Part shown: piece after piece, positions 9,411 to 17,997 of the stretch
How the letters are laid out: every line of letters begins with the position of its first letter
Numbering within the stretch: position 1 is the first letter of the stretch
Origin: Bog-473 sp049513455
Lineage (GTDB): Bacteria; Actinomycetota; Acidimicrobiia; Acidimicrobiales; RAAP-2
Assembly (NCBI GenBank): GCA_049513455.1
Contig: JBEKWB010000007.1
Location: 1 to 64,000 of the forward strand
Reading direction: 5' to 3'
DNA length: 64,000 nucleotides
Position numbers and translations under genes: made by a program
The notes under the pieces: model-generated
What the model saw: only the letters and a program-made list of their open reading frames with translations
What the model was told of the DNA's origin: nothing
Databases searched by the model: none

Positions 9411-10169
9411 TCATTGGATCGTGTACCCGCCGTCGACCACCAGTGCGGCGCCGATCATGAAGGACGCCGCATCGGAGCACAGCCACAGCACTGCGGCCGC
9501 GATCTCCTCGGCGTCCGCGATCCTCCCGATGGGATGCAGGGCGGCCACCTCCGCCTCGTGGGCCGGATCACCGCCGATCCAGTCCTCGACCATTTTCGAA
9601 CGAGCCGTACCCGGGCACACGGCGTTGATGCGGATTCCCGAGGTGGCGTATTCGAGCGCGGCGGTCTTGGTCAGGCCGATCACGCCGTGCTTGGCGGCCA
9701 CGTAATCGGCCATGGTGGGGAAGCCGATGATCCCGGCACCCGAGGAGGTGTTGACGATGGCGCCGCCCCCCTGCGCGAGGATGGCCGGGATCTCGTACTT
9801 GAGGCACAGGAACACACCCGTCAGCATCACCGCGATCCCCCGGTTCCATGTCTCCTCGGGCATGTCGACCACGGTGGCGCCGCCGCCCACGATGCCCGCA
9901 TTGTTGTGGGCGTAGTCCAGGCGGCCGTAACGGTCCACTGCCGCCGCCACCATGGCGCGCACGTCACTCGACACGGACACATCGGTCCTGAGAAACGAGG
10001 CGGTCCCCCCGTCGTCGACGATGCGTGCTGCTGCCGCTTCGCCGCGCTCGACATCGATGTCGGCCAGCAGCACGCTGGCACCCCGGGACGCGAAGGCACC
10101 GGCTGCCGCTCGCCCGATCCCGTTGGCGGCCCCGGTCACCACGGCGACCTTGCCCTCGAAGCTCGGCAT
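9411..10169 (-). CDS. Classical short-chain dehydrogenase/reductase
   Basis: A 252-residue SDR starting at ATG 10169 (MPSFEGKVAVVTGAANGIG). It has TGAANGIG, the NNAG segment and the catalytic TSSGAG with YVAAKHG, and ends VVDGGYTIQ. It lacks the long insert of mycofactocin-coupled SDRs, so it probably exchanges free NAD(P). It is the last gene of a leftward operon after a SnoaL-like gene and a TIM-barrel isomerase-like gene (16-base gap). The long open frame upstream of 10169 is antisense shadow of the isomerase gene. It oxidises or reduces a hydroxy/keto group; substrate unknown. Confidence 0.88.
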   Translation of the reverse strand: MPSFEGKVAVVTGAANGIGRAAAGAFASRGASVLLADIDVERGEAAAARIVDDGGTASFLRTDVSVSSDVRAMVAAAVDRYGRLDYAHNNAGIVGGGATVVDMPEETWNRGIAVMLTGVFLCLKYEIPAILAQGGGAIVNTSSGAGIIGFPTMADYVAAKHGVIGLTKTAALEYATSGIRINAVCPGTARSKMVEDWIGGDPAHEAEVAALHPIGRIADAEEIAAAVLWLCSDAASFMIGAALVVDGGYTIQ

Positions 10170-10185
10170 GTGTCCCAGGCCCCGA

Positions 10186-10986
10186 TCAGCGCCAGTACGG
10201 TTCGGCGGCGTCGTGGGCCTGCCGGGCAAACTCCTCGTAGGAGAGCTCGCGCAGTGCCGCCGACATGATCTCGACCCCCACCATTCCGTCGTAACCCTTG
10301 TCGTCGAACACGGAGACGAACCGTCCCAGCTCCAGCTGGCCCTGACCGGGAAGCGTCCGGCGCTGCAGCATCTCGTAGGCCAGGTCGTCGGAGTCGAGGG
10401 CCGGGTGATCGGAGAACTGGACGAACGCCACCTCGTCGATCGGCAGCTCTTCCAGATCGGACCACTGGCTCGGGCCGAAGAAGAAGTGCCAGGCGTCGAC
10501 GACGACTCCGGCGTCGGGAAGTTCGGCGCGCCGGAGGACGGCACGGGCTGCAGTGATGTCGCGGATCGGCAGGTTCGGAAGGAACTCGAGGCCGACCCGG
10601 GGCCCTTGGGGGAGACGGGCCACCGCGGCCCGGTAGTTGGCCACCGCACGGTCCGTCGGCTCGCCGGGAAATCCCGTCATCAGGTAGTCGGGTTGCAGCA
10701 CATCGATCAGCCCGGCGAACTCGTCCGCCTCGGCCAGGGTGGCCCGCTCGTCTTCGGTCACCACCATCGCCTGGAGCTCCATGCAGCGCATCCCGTGCTG
10801 CGCGATGGCCGCGGCCAGCTCCTCCACCGTCCCCCCCTGCGCGAGATGCCGGCGCAGGGACCACACGTCGATGCTGAACCCATCGAAGCCGGCGGCCGCG
10901 GCCGCCCGCACCTGGGCGACGAGCTCGACCGGTCGGTCGTCGATGAACGGCGACCACTGGATCGACTCGTAGCACAGCGTCCTCAT
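10186..10986 (-). CDS. Sugar phosphate isomerase/epimerase-like TIM-barrel protein
   Basis: A 266-residue protein of the xylose-isomerase-like/AP-endonuclease-2 superfamily. The pattern of short barrel strands with acidic metal ligands is visible: GFSIDVWS, MELQAMVV, VGLEFLP, VVVDAWHFF and VGVEIMS. Members isomerise or epimerise sugars, inositols and hydroxyacids, or act as dehydratases, at a divalent metal. The residues GLEFLP, DAWHF and GVEIMS fit the conserved Glu/Asp/His/Glu set. It sits between a SnoaL-like gene and an SDR gene with gaps of 22 and 16 bases, so it probably works on the same intermediate. Its start is ATG 10986. Confidence 0.75.
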   Translation of the reverse strand: MRTLCYESIQWSPFIDDRPVELVAQVRAAAAAGFDGFSIDVWSLRRHLAQGGTVEELAAAIAQHGMRCMELQAMVVTEDERATLAEADEFAGLIDVLQPDYLMTGFPGEPTDRAVANYRAAVARLPQGPRVGLEFLPNLPIRDITAARAVLRRAELPDAGVVVDAWHFFFGPSQWSDLEELPIDEVAFVQFSDHPALDSDDLAYEMLQRRTLPGQGQLELGRFVSVFDDKGYDGMVGVEIMSAALRELSYEEFARQAHDAAEPYWR

Positions 10987-11008
10987 GGAGTTCCCCGACG
11001 CGCAGAGC

Positions 11009-11497
11009 TCAGAACGGATCCACCAACATGTGCTGGCTCAGATCGCCCACGTGGTCGCTCAACATGTGCCGGTGCGCGAAGCGCCACTCGCCGTCCTTCT
11101 TGACCAGCTCGTCACGATACCGGCCGACGATCACCGGCTGCAGCGGGAAGGTGTCCGTTCGCATCAGGACGGTGAACGAGGAGCGCGCCGTCGCCCGCAA
11201 CCCGTCGTCGGCCACATCGACGATGACGTTCGTCATGGCGTGGCGGGTGTGCGGCGTCCCGTTGTCGGGAAAGCGCCGGGTGAAGCCGTCGTACATCTGG
11301 TAAGCCTCGTCGCGCCCGTGGACGACCCGCTCCGGGCTCTCCTCGAACGTGATGACGGCGTCGGAGAACAGGTCGGCCAGTCCCTCGAAGTCGCCGGCAT
11401 CGATCCTCTCCGCGTAGGTGTACAGGAGTTTGGCCACCGCGTTCTCGTCACAGCAGCGGCATCGCTCAGAACCTTCCCGGCGGGTCTCCGTCGTCAT
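11009..11497 (-). CDS. SnoaL-like (NTF2-fold) protein
   Basis: A 162-residue protein of the SnoaL_4/ring-hydroxylating-dioxygenase-beta-like NTF2 fold. Its segments are a helix with LLYTYAERIDAGDFEGLADLF, then the strands RHAMTNVIVDV, ARSSFTVL and VGRYRDELVKKDGEWRFAHR. I choose ATG 11497 because GGGGGAGGACG lies directly before it; the open frame continues to 11530. Such proteins act as isomerases, dehydratases or small hydrolases on cyclic intermediates, or have no known activity. It is the first gene of the operon with the isomerase and SDR. A duplicated ribosome-binding/start unit precedes it (see 11494-11531). Confidence 0.78.
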   Translation of the reverse strand: MTTETRREGSERCRCCDENAVAKLLYTYAERIDAGDFEGLADLFSDAVITFEESPERVVHGRDEAYQMYDGFTRRFPDNGTPHTRHAMTNVIVDVADDGLRATARSSFTVLMRTDTFPLQPVIVGRYRDELVKKDGEWRFAHRHMLSDHVGDLSQHMLVDPF

Positions 11498-11531
11498 CGT
11501 CCTCCCCCAACCATCATCGTCCTCCCCCAAC
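11494..11531 (-). repeat. Tandem 20-bp duplication of a ribosome-binding site and start codon
   Basis: The 18-base unit at 11494-11511 is repeated exactly at 11514-11531 (period 20). On the minus strand each copy reads GTTGGGGGAGGACGATGA. The first copy starts a mini-frame at ATG 11517 (Met-Met-Val-Gly-Gly-Gly-Arg-stop) whose TGA (11496-11494) overlaps the SnoaL-gene ATG (11497-11495). The arrangement resembles a coupled leader peptide, but may be only a replication-slippage duplication. Confidence 0.6.
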
Positions 11532-11660
11532 GTTTCTCGTGATGGTAGCCCTCACGAACGACGAGCGCCGCTGAGCGGCGGCATGGACGGCGCACTGCTA
11601 CATTGCGGTTCGGCTCCTTCGGGGCGAGCTGGGCGAGCTGGGCGAGTAAGGGGGGATGCG

Positions 11661-12905
11661 ATGGTTCTCGCTTCCGGGACGAGACCGGCCGAGGAAATCA
11701 TCCGGACCCTGTCCACTCCCCCATTCCCTCACGATCCCTACCCCCTCTACGCCGAGCTCCGCGATCTGGCGCCGGTGTACCGGAGTGAGTCGGGGATGTG
11801 GTTCGCCAGCAGCTACGAAGCGGCGGCAGCCGTGCTGCGGTCACCGGCATTCGGACAGGGCGACGGCGCCAAAATGATCAGCCAGGACCCGCGCTACGGG
11901 GACAGTGCCGTCCTCCAGGCGCTCGGACAGATGATCACCTTCATCGACCCCCCCGATCACACCCGCTTGCGCCGGCTGGTCTCCCGCGTGTTTTCGCCGC
12001 GGGTGATCGATCGGCTCCGTGACTATGTCACGCAGGTGGTCGACGAACTGCTCGAACCCATCGCCCGCGCCGGCGGCGGGGACCTGGTTACGGGCTTCGC
12101 CGACCACATTCCGGTCACCGTCGTCTGCCACTTACTGGGCGTGCCGCCAAGCGACCATGCGCAGTGCCGCACGTGGAGCGAAGAGGTAGGGCTCTCCGTC
12201 GAGCCCGGCGTCTCGGACGAACAACTGAAGCGGGCCGACCGGGCGCAGCTCGAGTACGACGCCTACTTCCGTGCCCTGGCCGCCGAGAAGCGAGCGCACC
12301 CGGCGGACGACGTCATGACCCTCCTCACCCAGGCCGAAGACGAGGGCGACAAGTTGAGCGAGCAGGAGCTCGTCTCCATGGCCACCGAGATCATCGGTGC
12401 CGGCTCCGAGACGACGCGCAATCTCATCGGAAGTGGCATTTTGGCGCTACTCCGCAATCCGGACGAGTTGAGCCAATTGCGGAGCGACCCCGGTCTCATT
12501 CGCAGCGCCATCGAAGAGATCCTCCGCTACGAGGCGCCGGTGCAGACGGCTGTGCCGCGATTCGTTCTTCACGACGTCGAGCTCGAGGGTGTCCGGCTGC
12601 CCGAAGGGGCGATGATCGGGGCGATCATCGGCGCCGCCAACCGCGACCCCAAGCGTTTCGAGGGGCCTGACCGTCTCGACCTGGACCGGCCCGACAACCA
12701 GCCCCTGACCTTCGCACCCGGCATCCACCACTGTCTCGGTGCCTCCGTGGCCCGTCTCGAGGGTCAGTTGGCCATCGGCACGGTGGCCCGCCGTTTTCCG
12801 ACCATCGAGCTGCGCGACGAAGATCCGCCGATGCGCCAGGCGTGCGACCTCGGGCCCAACCCGCGGGGCCCCGTCTCGCTGCCGGTCACGCTGCGCGAGT
12901 ACTGA
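11661..12905 (+). CDS. Cytochrome P450 (canonical catalytic motifs)
   Basis: A 414-residue soluble bacterial P450 starting at ATG 11661 after AAGGGGGGATGCG. The I-helix motif GAGSETTRN, the K-helix EEILRYE (ExxR) and the heme loop FAPGIHHCLGAS with Cys358 are all standard, so it should be a working monooxygenase. It needs electrons from a ferredoxin system not found in the window. The product is closely similar to the P450s at 12909 and 22303 (shared DPPDHTR.RR and SPAFG segments), pointing to local duplication. It is followed after 3 bases by the next P450 and is divergent from the SnoaL-isomerase-SDR operon. Confidence 0.95.
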   Translation: MVLASGTRPAEEIIRTLSTPPFPHDPYPLYAELRDLAPVYRSESGMWFASSYEAAAAVLRSPAFGQGDGAKMISQDPRYGDSAVLQALGQMITFIDPPDHTRLRRLVSRVFSPRVIDRLRDYVTQVVDELLEPIARAGGGDLVTGFADHIPVTVVCHLLGVPPSDHAQCRTWSEEVGLSVEPGVSDEQLKRADRAQLEYDAYFRALAAEKRAHPADDVMTLLTQAEDEGDKLSEQELVSMATEIIGAGSETTRNLIGSGILALLRNPDELSQLRSDPGLIRSAIEEILRYEAPVQTAVPRFVLHDVELEGVRLPEGAMIGAIIGAANRDPKRFEGPDRLDLDRPDNQPLTFAPGIHHCLGASVARLEGQLAIGTVARRFPTIELRDEDPPMRQACDLGPNPRGPVSLPVTLREY

Positions 12906-12908
12906 TCG

Positions 12909-14159
12909 ATGACAACCGAACGCTCAGAATCCCCGACGCTCGACCAGGTGGACGACCCCGAAGCATTGGTGGGGGCGCTGTTGACCGAACCCTTCCAAAC
13001 CGATCCGTACCCGTTCTACAACCGGCTGCGGACTCTCGCCCCGGTCTACCGGAGCGAGTCCGGGTTGTGGTTCGCCAGCGAGTACGCGACATGCGAGACG
13101 CTGTTCCGATCCCCGGCCTTCGGCGTGGGCCTCCGGCTCCGGGACAATCCCCGCTTCGAGGACAGCTCGTCCCTGCAGCTCCTGGGCCACATGATGCCGT
13201 TCCTCGATCCACCGGATCACACCCGGGTTCGCCGGTCGGTCAGCAGCTTTTTCGTCCCGCGCGCCGTGCAGCACCTGCGGGGGTTCGCCACCGAGCTGAT
13301 CGATCGGTTGCTGGAGGGGATGGAAGCCGCCGGAGGTGGCGATCTCCTCGGTGATTTCGCCCGGCAGATTCCCATCGCCGTGATGTGCGAAATGCTCGGA
13401 GGAGTGGGGACCGATGACCAGGAACGCTGCTGCGCCTGGTCGGACGCTCTGGTCGAGGCCAGCCAGCCCGTGACCGACGACGCCATGCTGGCGCGTGCCG
13501 ATGCGGCGGCTGACGAGTTCCGCGCCTACTTCGGCCACATCATCGAAAACCGGCGGGCCCAACCGGCCGACGACATGATGGGAACGATGGTCGCGGAGAA
13601 CGACCGGAACGGAACGCTGAGTGAGGACGAATTCCTCGCCATGACCACCATCTTGGTCGGGGCGGCCTATCACAACACGGCAAATGCCATTGCCAACGGG
13701 ATATGGACTCTTCTCCACCATCCCCGGCAGATGGCGCTCTTGCGGGAGCAGCCCGACCGGGGAAAGGCCGCCGTCGAGGAGCTGCTCCGCTTCGAACCGC
13801 CGGCACAGCTCACGATCCCGCGGGTCGCCGCCGAGGACGTGGAGCTCGGTGGGGTCACGATTCCGGCGGGCGAACTGGTCTGTGGAGTACTGGGCGCGGC
13901 CCACCGCGACCCGCTGCGCTACCAGAACCCCGATCAGCTCGACATCGGCCGGGACGACGGTGGCTCACTTGCGCTCGCCTTCGGCATCCACTCGTGCATC
14001 GGGGCCGCCGTCGCCCGCCTCGAGACCGAGATCGCCATCACGAGATTCGTCGAACGCTTCGCCGACATCACCATCGTGAACGCCGAGCCGGCCCTGCACA
14101 CCGCATGTCTTCCCAGCCTCCGCTCGTTCGAAGCACTCATGGTCACGGTGGCGCCGTAA
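12909..14159 (+). CDS. Cytochrome P450 with altered I-helix (His-Asn in place of the acid-Thr pair)
   Basis: A 416-residue P450 immediately downstream of its paralog. The ExxR motif EELLRFE and heme Cys363 (FGIHSCIGA) are kept. The I-helix aligns without gaps to the neighbour: GAGSETTRN becomes GAAYHNTAN, so the catalytic Glu is His255, the first Thr is Asn256, and the conserved Gly is Ala. The heme-loop Phe seven residues before the Cys is Leu. These sites normally deliver protons for O-O cleavage. The protein may use peroxide, run a dehydration, isomerisation or reduction, or depend on the substrate for protons. The open frame is intact, so this does not look like simple decay. Confidence 0.92.
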   Translation: MTTERSESPTLDQVDDPEALVGALLTEPFQTDPYPFYNRLRTLAPVYRSESGLWFASEYATCETLFRSPAFGVGLRLRDNPRFEDSSSLQLLGHMMPFLDPPDHTRVRRSVSSFFVPRAVQHLRGFATELIDRLLEGMEAAGGGDLLGDFARQIPIAVMCEMLGGVGTDDQERCCAWSDALVEASQPVTDDAMLARADAAADEFRAYFGHIIENRRAQPADDMMGTMVAENDRNGTLSEDEFLAMTTILVGAAYHNTANAIANGIWTLLHHPRQMALLREQPDRGKAAVEELLRFEPPAQLTIPRVAAEDVELGGVTIPAGELVCGVLGAAHRDPLRYQNPDQLDIGRDDGGSLALAFGIHSCIGAAVARLETEIAITRFVERFADITIVNAEPALHTACLPSLRSFEALMVTVAP

Positions 14160-14167
14160 GTCCGGAT

Positions 14168-15127
14168 CTACAAGAACTCCACGTCGCCGTCGGCCGTGAG
14201 CGCGTAGAGCTCGACACCGCTCGTGACGTGCGGATCGTCAACGGCCAGGGCCACCGCGACCTTCTGACAGCTGTTCCGCATGACGTCCAGGACGATCTCG
14301 ATGACCTGGGGCGGCGTGAAGTGCTGGTGGACCTGCGCCGCCAACGACGGGTCGATCTCGGTCGGTTGGGTGATGATGGCGTCGGTGAGGCGCAGTGCGA
14401 CCTTGTGGGACTCGACGAGGTCACTGCTCTCGTAGTGGTCGATCTTGTCGAACATGGCCTCGTCGGCCCCCGCGTCCAATGCTTTCACCGCACGCGTTGA
14501 CTGGCAGATGCGACAGTTGTGACGCCGCGCCCCCCGCAGGCGCACCACCTCGGTGGTCACCATGTCGAGCGAATCGAGCCGGGCGATGGCCATCAGTAGG
14601 GCATCCACATCACCTTGGAGGGACAGGCCGCGGGCGGGCGGCGCGGACGCTCCCGCCGTGTCGCCCGGCGTGAACGCGGCCAACCGTGAGCCGGGAAAGA
14701 GCCGGTCGAGCGCCATCTGCGTCCGCTGGCCGTAGTCGAGAAGATAGAGGGCCGTCACGAAGCCCCCCAGTTCGGCGGGGTCCAGTTGCTCCCCCAGCGA
14801 GTCCCTCTGCTCCGCTGAAACTCCGGCGACATCCATGATGAACTGCTCGGTGAAGCCGATGACGGCGCGCTCGGTACCCGAGAACAGTGGGGACGTCGGC
14901 CACTGCGAGAGTGCGGCCACCTTGGCGGGCGGGATCCGCTCACCCGTGAGCACCGACTCGTTGCGCAGGAGCTGGGCGATCCTGGCCTGCACCAGTGCCA
15001 AGAGCTCTGGATCGGTGACGCCCCAGAGGTTGGCCATCAGCCTGGCGATGACGGTGCTCGCCTCGGGTGCGAACTGCAGGAGTGGATCAACGTCCGTCGT
15101 CGATTTCGACCGGTCGAGCAGGGCCAT
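14168..15127 (-). CDS. Carboxymuconolactone decarboxylase/AhpD-like protein
   Basis: A 319-residue protein of the CMD/AhpD fold. The key motif is RHNCRICQSTR, with His203, Cys205 and Cys208 forming the CxxC plus His site of AhpD-type redox or decarboxylase members. A second, degenerate CMD-like half is likely, given the length. I prefer ATG 15127, with GGAGG 5 bases upstream; an ATG at 15145 overlaps the LivG stop in an ATGA and would add MKTEDS. It is the last gene of the transporter operon. This suggests it acts on the imported compound or on peroxide stress during its breakdown. It could also be a plain peroxidase-like protein. Confidence 0.75.
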   Translation of the reverse strand: MALLDRSKSTTDVDPLLQFAPEASTVIARLMANLWGVTDPELLALVQARIAQLLRNESVLTGERIPPAKVAALSQWPTSPLFSGTERAVIGFTEQFIMDVAGVSAEQRDSLGEQLDPAELGGFVTALYLLDYGQRTQMALDRLFPGSRLAAFTPGDTAGASAPPARGLSLQGDVDALLMAIARLDSLDMVTTEVVRLRGARRHNCRICQSTRAVKALDAGADEAMFDKIDHYESSDLVESHKVALRLTDAIITQPTEIDPSLAAQVHQHFTPPQVIEIVLDVMRNSCQKVAVALAVDDPHVTSGVELYALTADGDVEFL

Positions 15128-15141
15128 GCTGTCCTCCGTCT

Positions 15142-15966
15142 TCATCCTAGATACGCGGCACGAACCGCGGGGTCGGTTCGCACCACCTCGGGAACGTCGT
15201 TCGCGATGATGCAACCGAGATTGAGCACCGCGACCCGGTGGCACTCCCGCATGACGAAACCGACGTCATGCTCGACCAGGACCACGGCACATCCGTCTTC
15301 TTCGCACAGTCGCCTGACCACAATGGCCAGATTCTCGACTTCAGACTCTTCGAGGCCTGACGTAGGCTCGTCGAGGAGGAGCACCTTGGGGCGGTCGACC
15401 ACCGCCCGGGCCAACTCCACCATCCTCGCCTGGCCGATGGGAAGGTTGGCAGCCGGCTCGAGACGGAGCGCCTCGAGACCACATCGCTCGAGAACCTCGT
15501 CGACCCGGGCCCGGCGTTCGCGTTCGCGGGAACGCCGCGACGGAAGGGACAGCAGGTCCGCCGCCAGCCCACCGCCGCCGCCCCGCCACTCGAGGGCGAC
15601 CAGGACGTTGTCCTCCACCGGCAGCCACCCGAAGATCTGTTGGCGTTGGAAGGTCCGACGCATGCCCTGGCGGGCGAACCACGTCGCGCTGCGACCGGTC
15701 ACCTCCTCCCCGCAATAGCGGATCGAACCGGAGGTCGGCCGGCGGATCCCGGTGAGGCAGTCGAACAGCGTCGTCTTGCCCGCGCCGTTCGGACCGATGA
15801 GCCCGCAGATCTCCCCGGCCGCGAACGAGACACTGACCTCGGAGAGTGCCTTGACCCCCCCGAAGGCCATGGTGACGGTGTGCGCTTCGAGAATTGGGGT
15901 CGCGACCTTGCCGTTGCTCGCCGGTATCGTCTGGTCGACCGTGGCCTCGCTGGCGTTGTTCGTCAT
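15142..15966 (-). CDS. livG: Branched-chain amino acid-type ABC transporter ATP-binding protein LivG
   Basis: A 274-residue ABC ATPase with Walker A GPNGAGKTT, signature PIGQARMVELARAVV, Walker B VLLLDEPTSGL and the switch region VLVEHDVGF. The position and length fit LivG, one of the two ATPases of HAAT-family (Liv) importers. The second ATPase is the C-terminal half of the adjacent fusion protein (28-base gap). In catabolic islands these importers often carry aromatic acids, amides or other non-amino-acid substrates rather than leucine. The signature motif reads IGQARM, not the more usual SGGQ, which is common in LivG-type ATPases with a degenerate loop. Confidence 0.9.
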   Translation of the reverse strand: MTNNASEATVDQTIPASNGKVATPILEAHTVTMAFGGVKALSEVSVSFAAGEICGLIGPNGAGKTTLFDCLTGIRRPTSGSIRYCGEEVTGRSATWFARQGMRRTFQRQQIFGWLPVEDNVLVALEWRGGGGGLAADLLSLPSRRSRERERRARVDEVLERCGLEALRLEPAANLPIGQARMVELARAVVDRPKVLLLDEPTSGLEESEVENLAIVVRRLCEEDGCAVVLVEHDVGFVMRECHRVAVLNLGCIIANDVPEVVRTDPAVRAAYLG

Positions 15967-15993
15967 GTTCTCGATTCCTGGTGGATCGGATGC

Positions 15994-17997
15994 TTAGAGC
16001 TTCGCGCCAAAGTAGGCACCGACCAACTGCTCGTCATTGAGATCTTCCCGCTCCCCGGACCACACGATGTGGCCCAGCTCGATGAACGCCGCCCGATCAG
16101 CCACGGTGAGGACGTCACGGATCTTCTCCTCCACCAAGAGGATGGTCGTGCCCAGGTCGCGCAACTCACGGAAGATGTCGAGCACCTGGGCCACCACCAG
16201 TGGAGCCAGCCCGAGCGTGGGCTCGTCGGCGATCACGACCTTCGGCGGTTGGACCAGCACCGGAGCGAGGGCCAGCATCTGCTGCTCGCCCCCCGACAGG
16301 CTCCCCGCCGGGAGGCGGTGCCGCTCCTTCAGCGGGGGGAAGCGCTTGTACACCTCGTCACGATGCTCGGCGTCGAGCCGGAGGAGCAGGTTCTCCTCCA
16401 CGGTGAGTCCGGGGAACACGCCACGCGACTCGGGGGCGACGATCACGCCTTGGCCCACCCGCCGGTAGGCCGGCATACGCGTGATGTCCACACCGTCGAG
16501 GGTGATCGAACCCGAGCTGGACGGAACCAGCCCCGAAATGGCCGAGCACAGGGTCGACTTCCCACTGCCGTTCACACCGAAGAGCCCGGTGATCTTCCCC
16601 GTGGCGACGGAGAGATCGATCCCGTGCAGGACCTCCACGTCCCCGTACGACACCCGGAGCCCCTTGATGGAGAGCATCCCGGGCGTCTCGTCGACTGGAT
16701 CGCTCGAGACCCGCATGGCGCCGGCAGAGATCAGTTCGGACCCGTGCCGCTCCACCTCCGCCGAGATCGCGGCGTCCTCTGCCGCGATGACCGACGAGCT
16801 GAGCGCCGAGGCGGTGCCCGCACCCACCGGTTGCCCGGCGGCCGCCGCCGCCCGCCGCGCCGCCCGGCGCATGCGTCGCGCGTGGTTCTGGCTGGACGTG
16901 TGGGAGAGGAAGCCGTCGGGGTCCCGGGCCAGGCCCACGGCGCCGAGGCCGAAGAGGATGAGAGGGATCTCCGTCGACTGCGTCCCATGCCAGCTCAACC
17001 ACGAAGGGACCCATGACCACCAGTGAAATCCACTCCCGATTATCACGGGGGCTGACGCCGAGACGATCCCGGCCAGCACTGCGGCGGCGGGCCGGCGAAT
17101 GCCGAACAGCACCACGGTCGCCAACCACAGCAAGCTGTCGATCGCCGGTGTCGCCGTGTTGGACGCACTGGCCTGGAAGGTGACGTAACAGATCCCTCCG
17201 AGACCGGCGATGACGGCAGAAATGGCAAACAAGCCCAGCTTGATCCGAAGGGGAGCCACTCCCGACGTCGAGGCGGCCATCTCCGACGAGCGGACGGCGG
17301 CAATGCCCCTCCCCCACGACGACCGTTTGAGATTGCGGATCAACAGCATGATCAGCCCGCAAAGGACCAGAAGGACGATCGCCATCGTCTTGTTGCTGGC
17401 CAGGTTGACCGGCCCGATCACCGGACGCGGCATGGTCCAACCGGACGTGTTGTTGTCCAACCAGTTCCACTGAAAGAGCACGTTGTCCCCGATGAGGGCC
17501 AGGGCCAGTGTGGCGAGCGCCAGGGGAAGGCCACCCAGGCGCAGCGCGGGCAGCGCGACGAGGAGTCCCACCAGCCCTGCGATCACCAGAGCGATGGCCA
17601 TGGCCGCGAACAGCGGCACGTTGTACTGCGTGATCAACAGTCCGGTGGTGAGACCGGCCATGGTGGCGAAGGTCGCCTGGGCCAGGCTGACCATGCCACC
17701 CATGCCCGTGACCACCACGAACGACAGGAAGATGATGGACAGGGAGAGCCCCTGCACAATTGTTCCCGCCCAGAAGCTGTCGGCCAGAAAGAGGACGTAA
17801 CAGATGAGGAAGATGGTGGCCGCCACCCACGGGCCGGCCCGACGCCACAGGGGAAGGAGGGACAGGTAGTCCCGCGGCGGCGCTTCGTCCGCCGTCGTTC
17901 CCCCGCGCCGGCTGCGGTCCCGCGCCAGGAGCAGGAGCAACGATGAGGACGACGATGGGGACCGAATCAGCGAAGCCTGAGATGTTGACCTTGACAT
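15994..17997 (-). CDS. Fused ABC permease (LivM-like) and ATP-binding protein (LivF-like)
   Basis: A 667-residue open frame. After an unlikely leader it has LivM-type membrane segments from about residue 57 (for example VAATIFLICYVLFLADSFW), the LivM motif GMGGMVSLAQATFATMAG, and loops up to about 385. A linker of about 60 residues follows, then a complete LivF-type ATPase: GVNGSGKST, SLSGGEQQMLALAPVL, VVIADEPTLGL and LLVEEK. Fusion of LivM to an ATPase is seen in some actinobacteria. The first 19 residues (from ATG 17997) are probably not native. Position 17941 looks like a one-base frame break, so the true product may be continuous with LivH upstream as a LivH-LivM-LivF polypeptide. Confidence 0.85.
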   Translation of the reverse strand: MSRSTSQASLIRSPSSSSSLLLLLARDRSRRGGTTADEAPPRDYLSLLPLWRRAGPWVAATIFLICYVLFLADSFWAGTIVQGLSLSIIFLSFVVVTGMGGMVSLAQATFATMAGLTTGLLITQYNVPLFAAMAIALVIAGLVGLLVALPALRLGGLPLALATLALALIGDNVLFQWNWLDNNTSGWTMPRPVIGPVNLASNKTMAIVLLVLCGLIMLLIRNLKRSSWGRGIAAVRSSEMAASTSGVAPLRIKLGLFAISAVIAGLGGICYVTFQASASNTATPAIDSLLWLATVVLFGIRRPAAAVLAGIVSASAPVIIGSGFHWWSWVPSWLSWHGTQSTEIPLILFGLGAVGLARDPDGFLSHTSSQNHARRMRRAARRAAAAAGQPVGAGTASALSSSVIAAEDAAISAEVERHGSELISAGAMRVSSDPVDETPGMLSIKGLRVSYGDVEVLHGIDLSVATGKITGLFGVNGSGKSTLCSAISGLVPSSSGSITLDGVDITRMPAYRRVGQGVIVAPESRGVFPGLTVEENLLLRLDAEHRDEVYKRFPPLKERHRLPAGSLSGGEQQMLALAPVLVQPPKVVIADEPTLGLAPLVVAQVLDIFRELRDLGTTILLVEEKIRDVLTVADRAAFIELGHIVWSGEREDLNDEQLVGAYFGAKL

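Noticed and set aside
16358..17941. Long open frame continuing LivH for about 527 further codons
   Set aside because: The sequence turns into Gly/Pro/Arg-rich, antisense-like text while the overlapping frame encodes normal LivM and LivF motifs.
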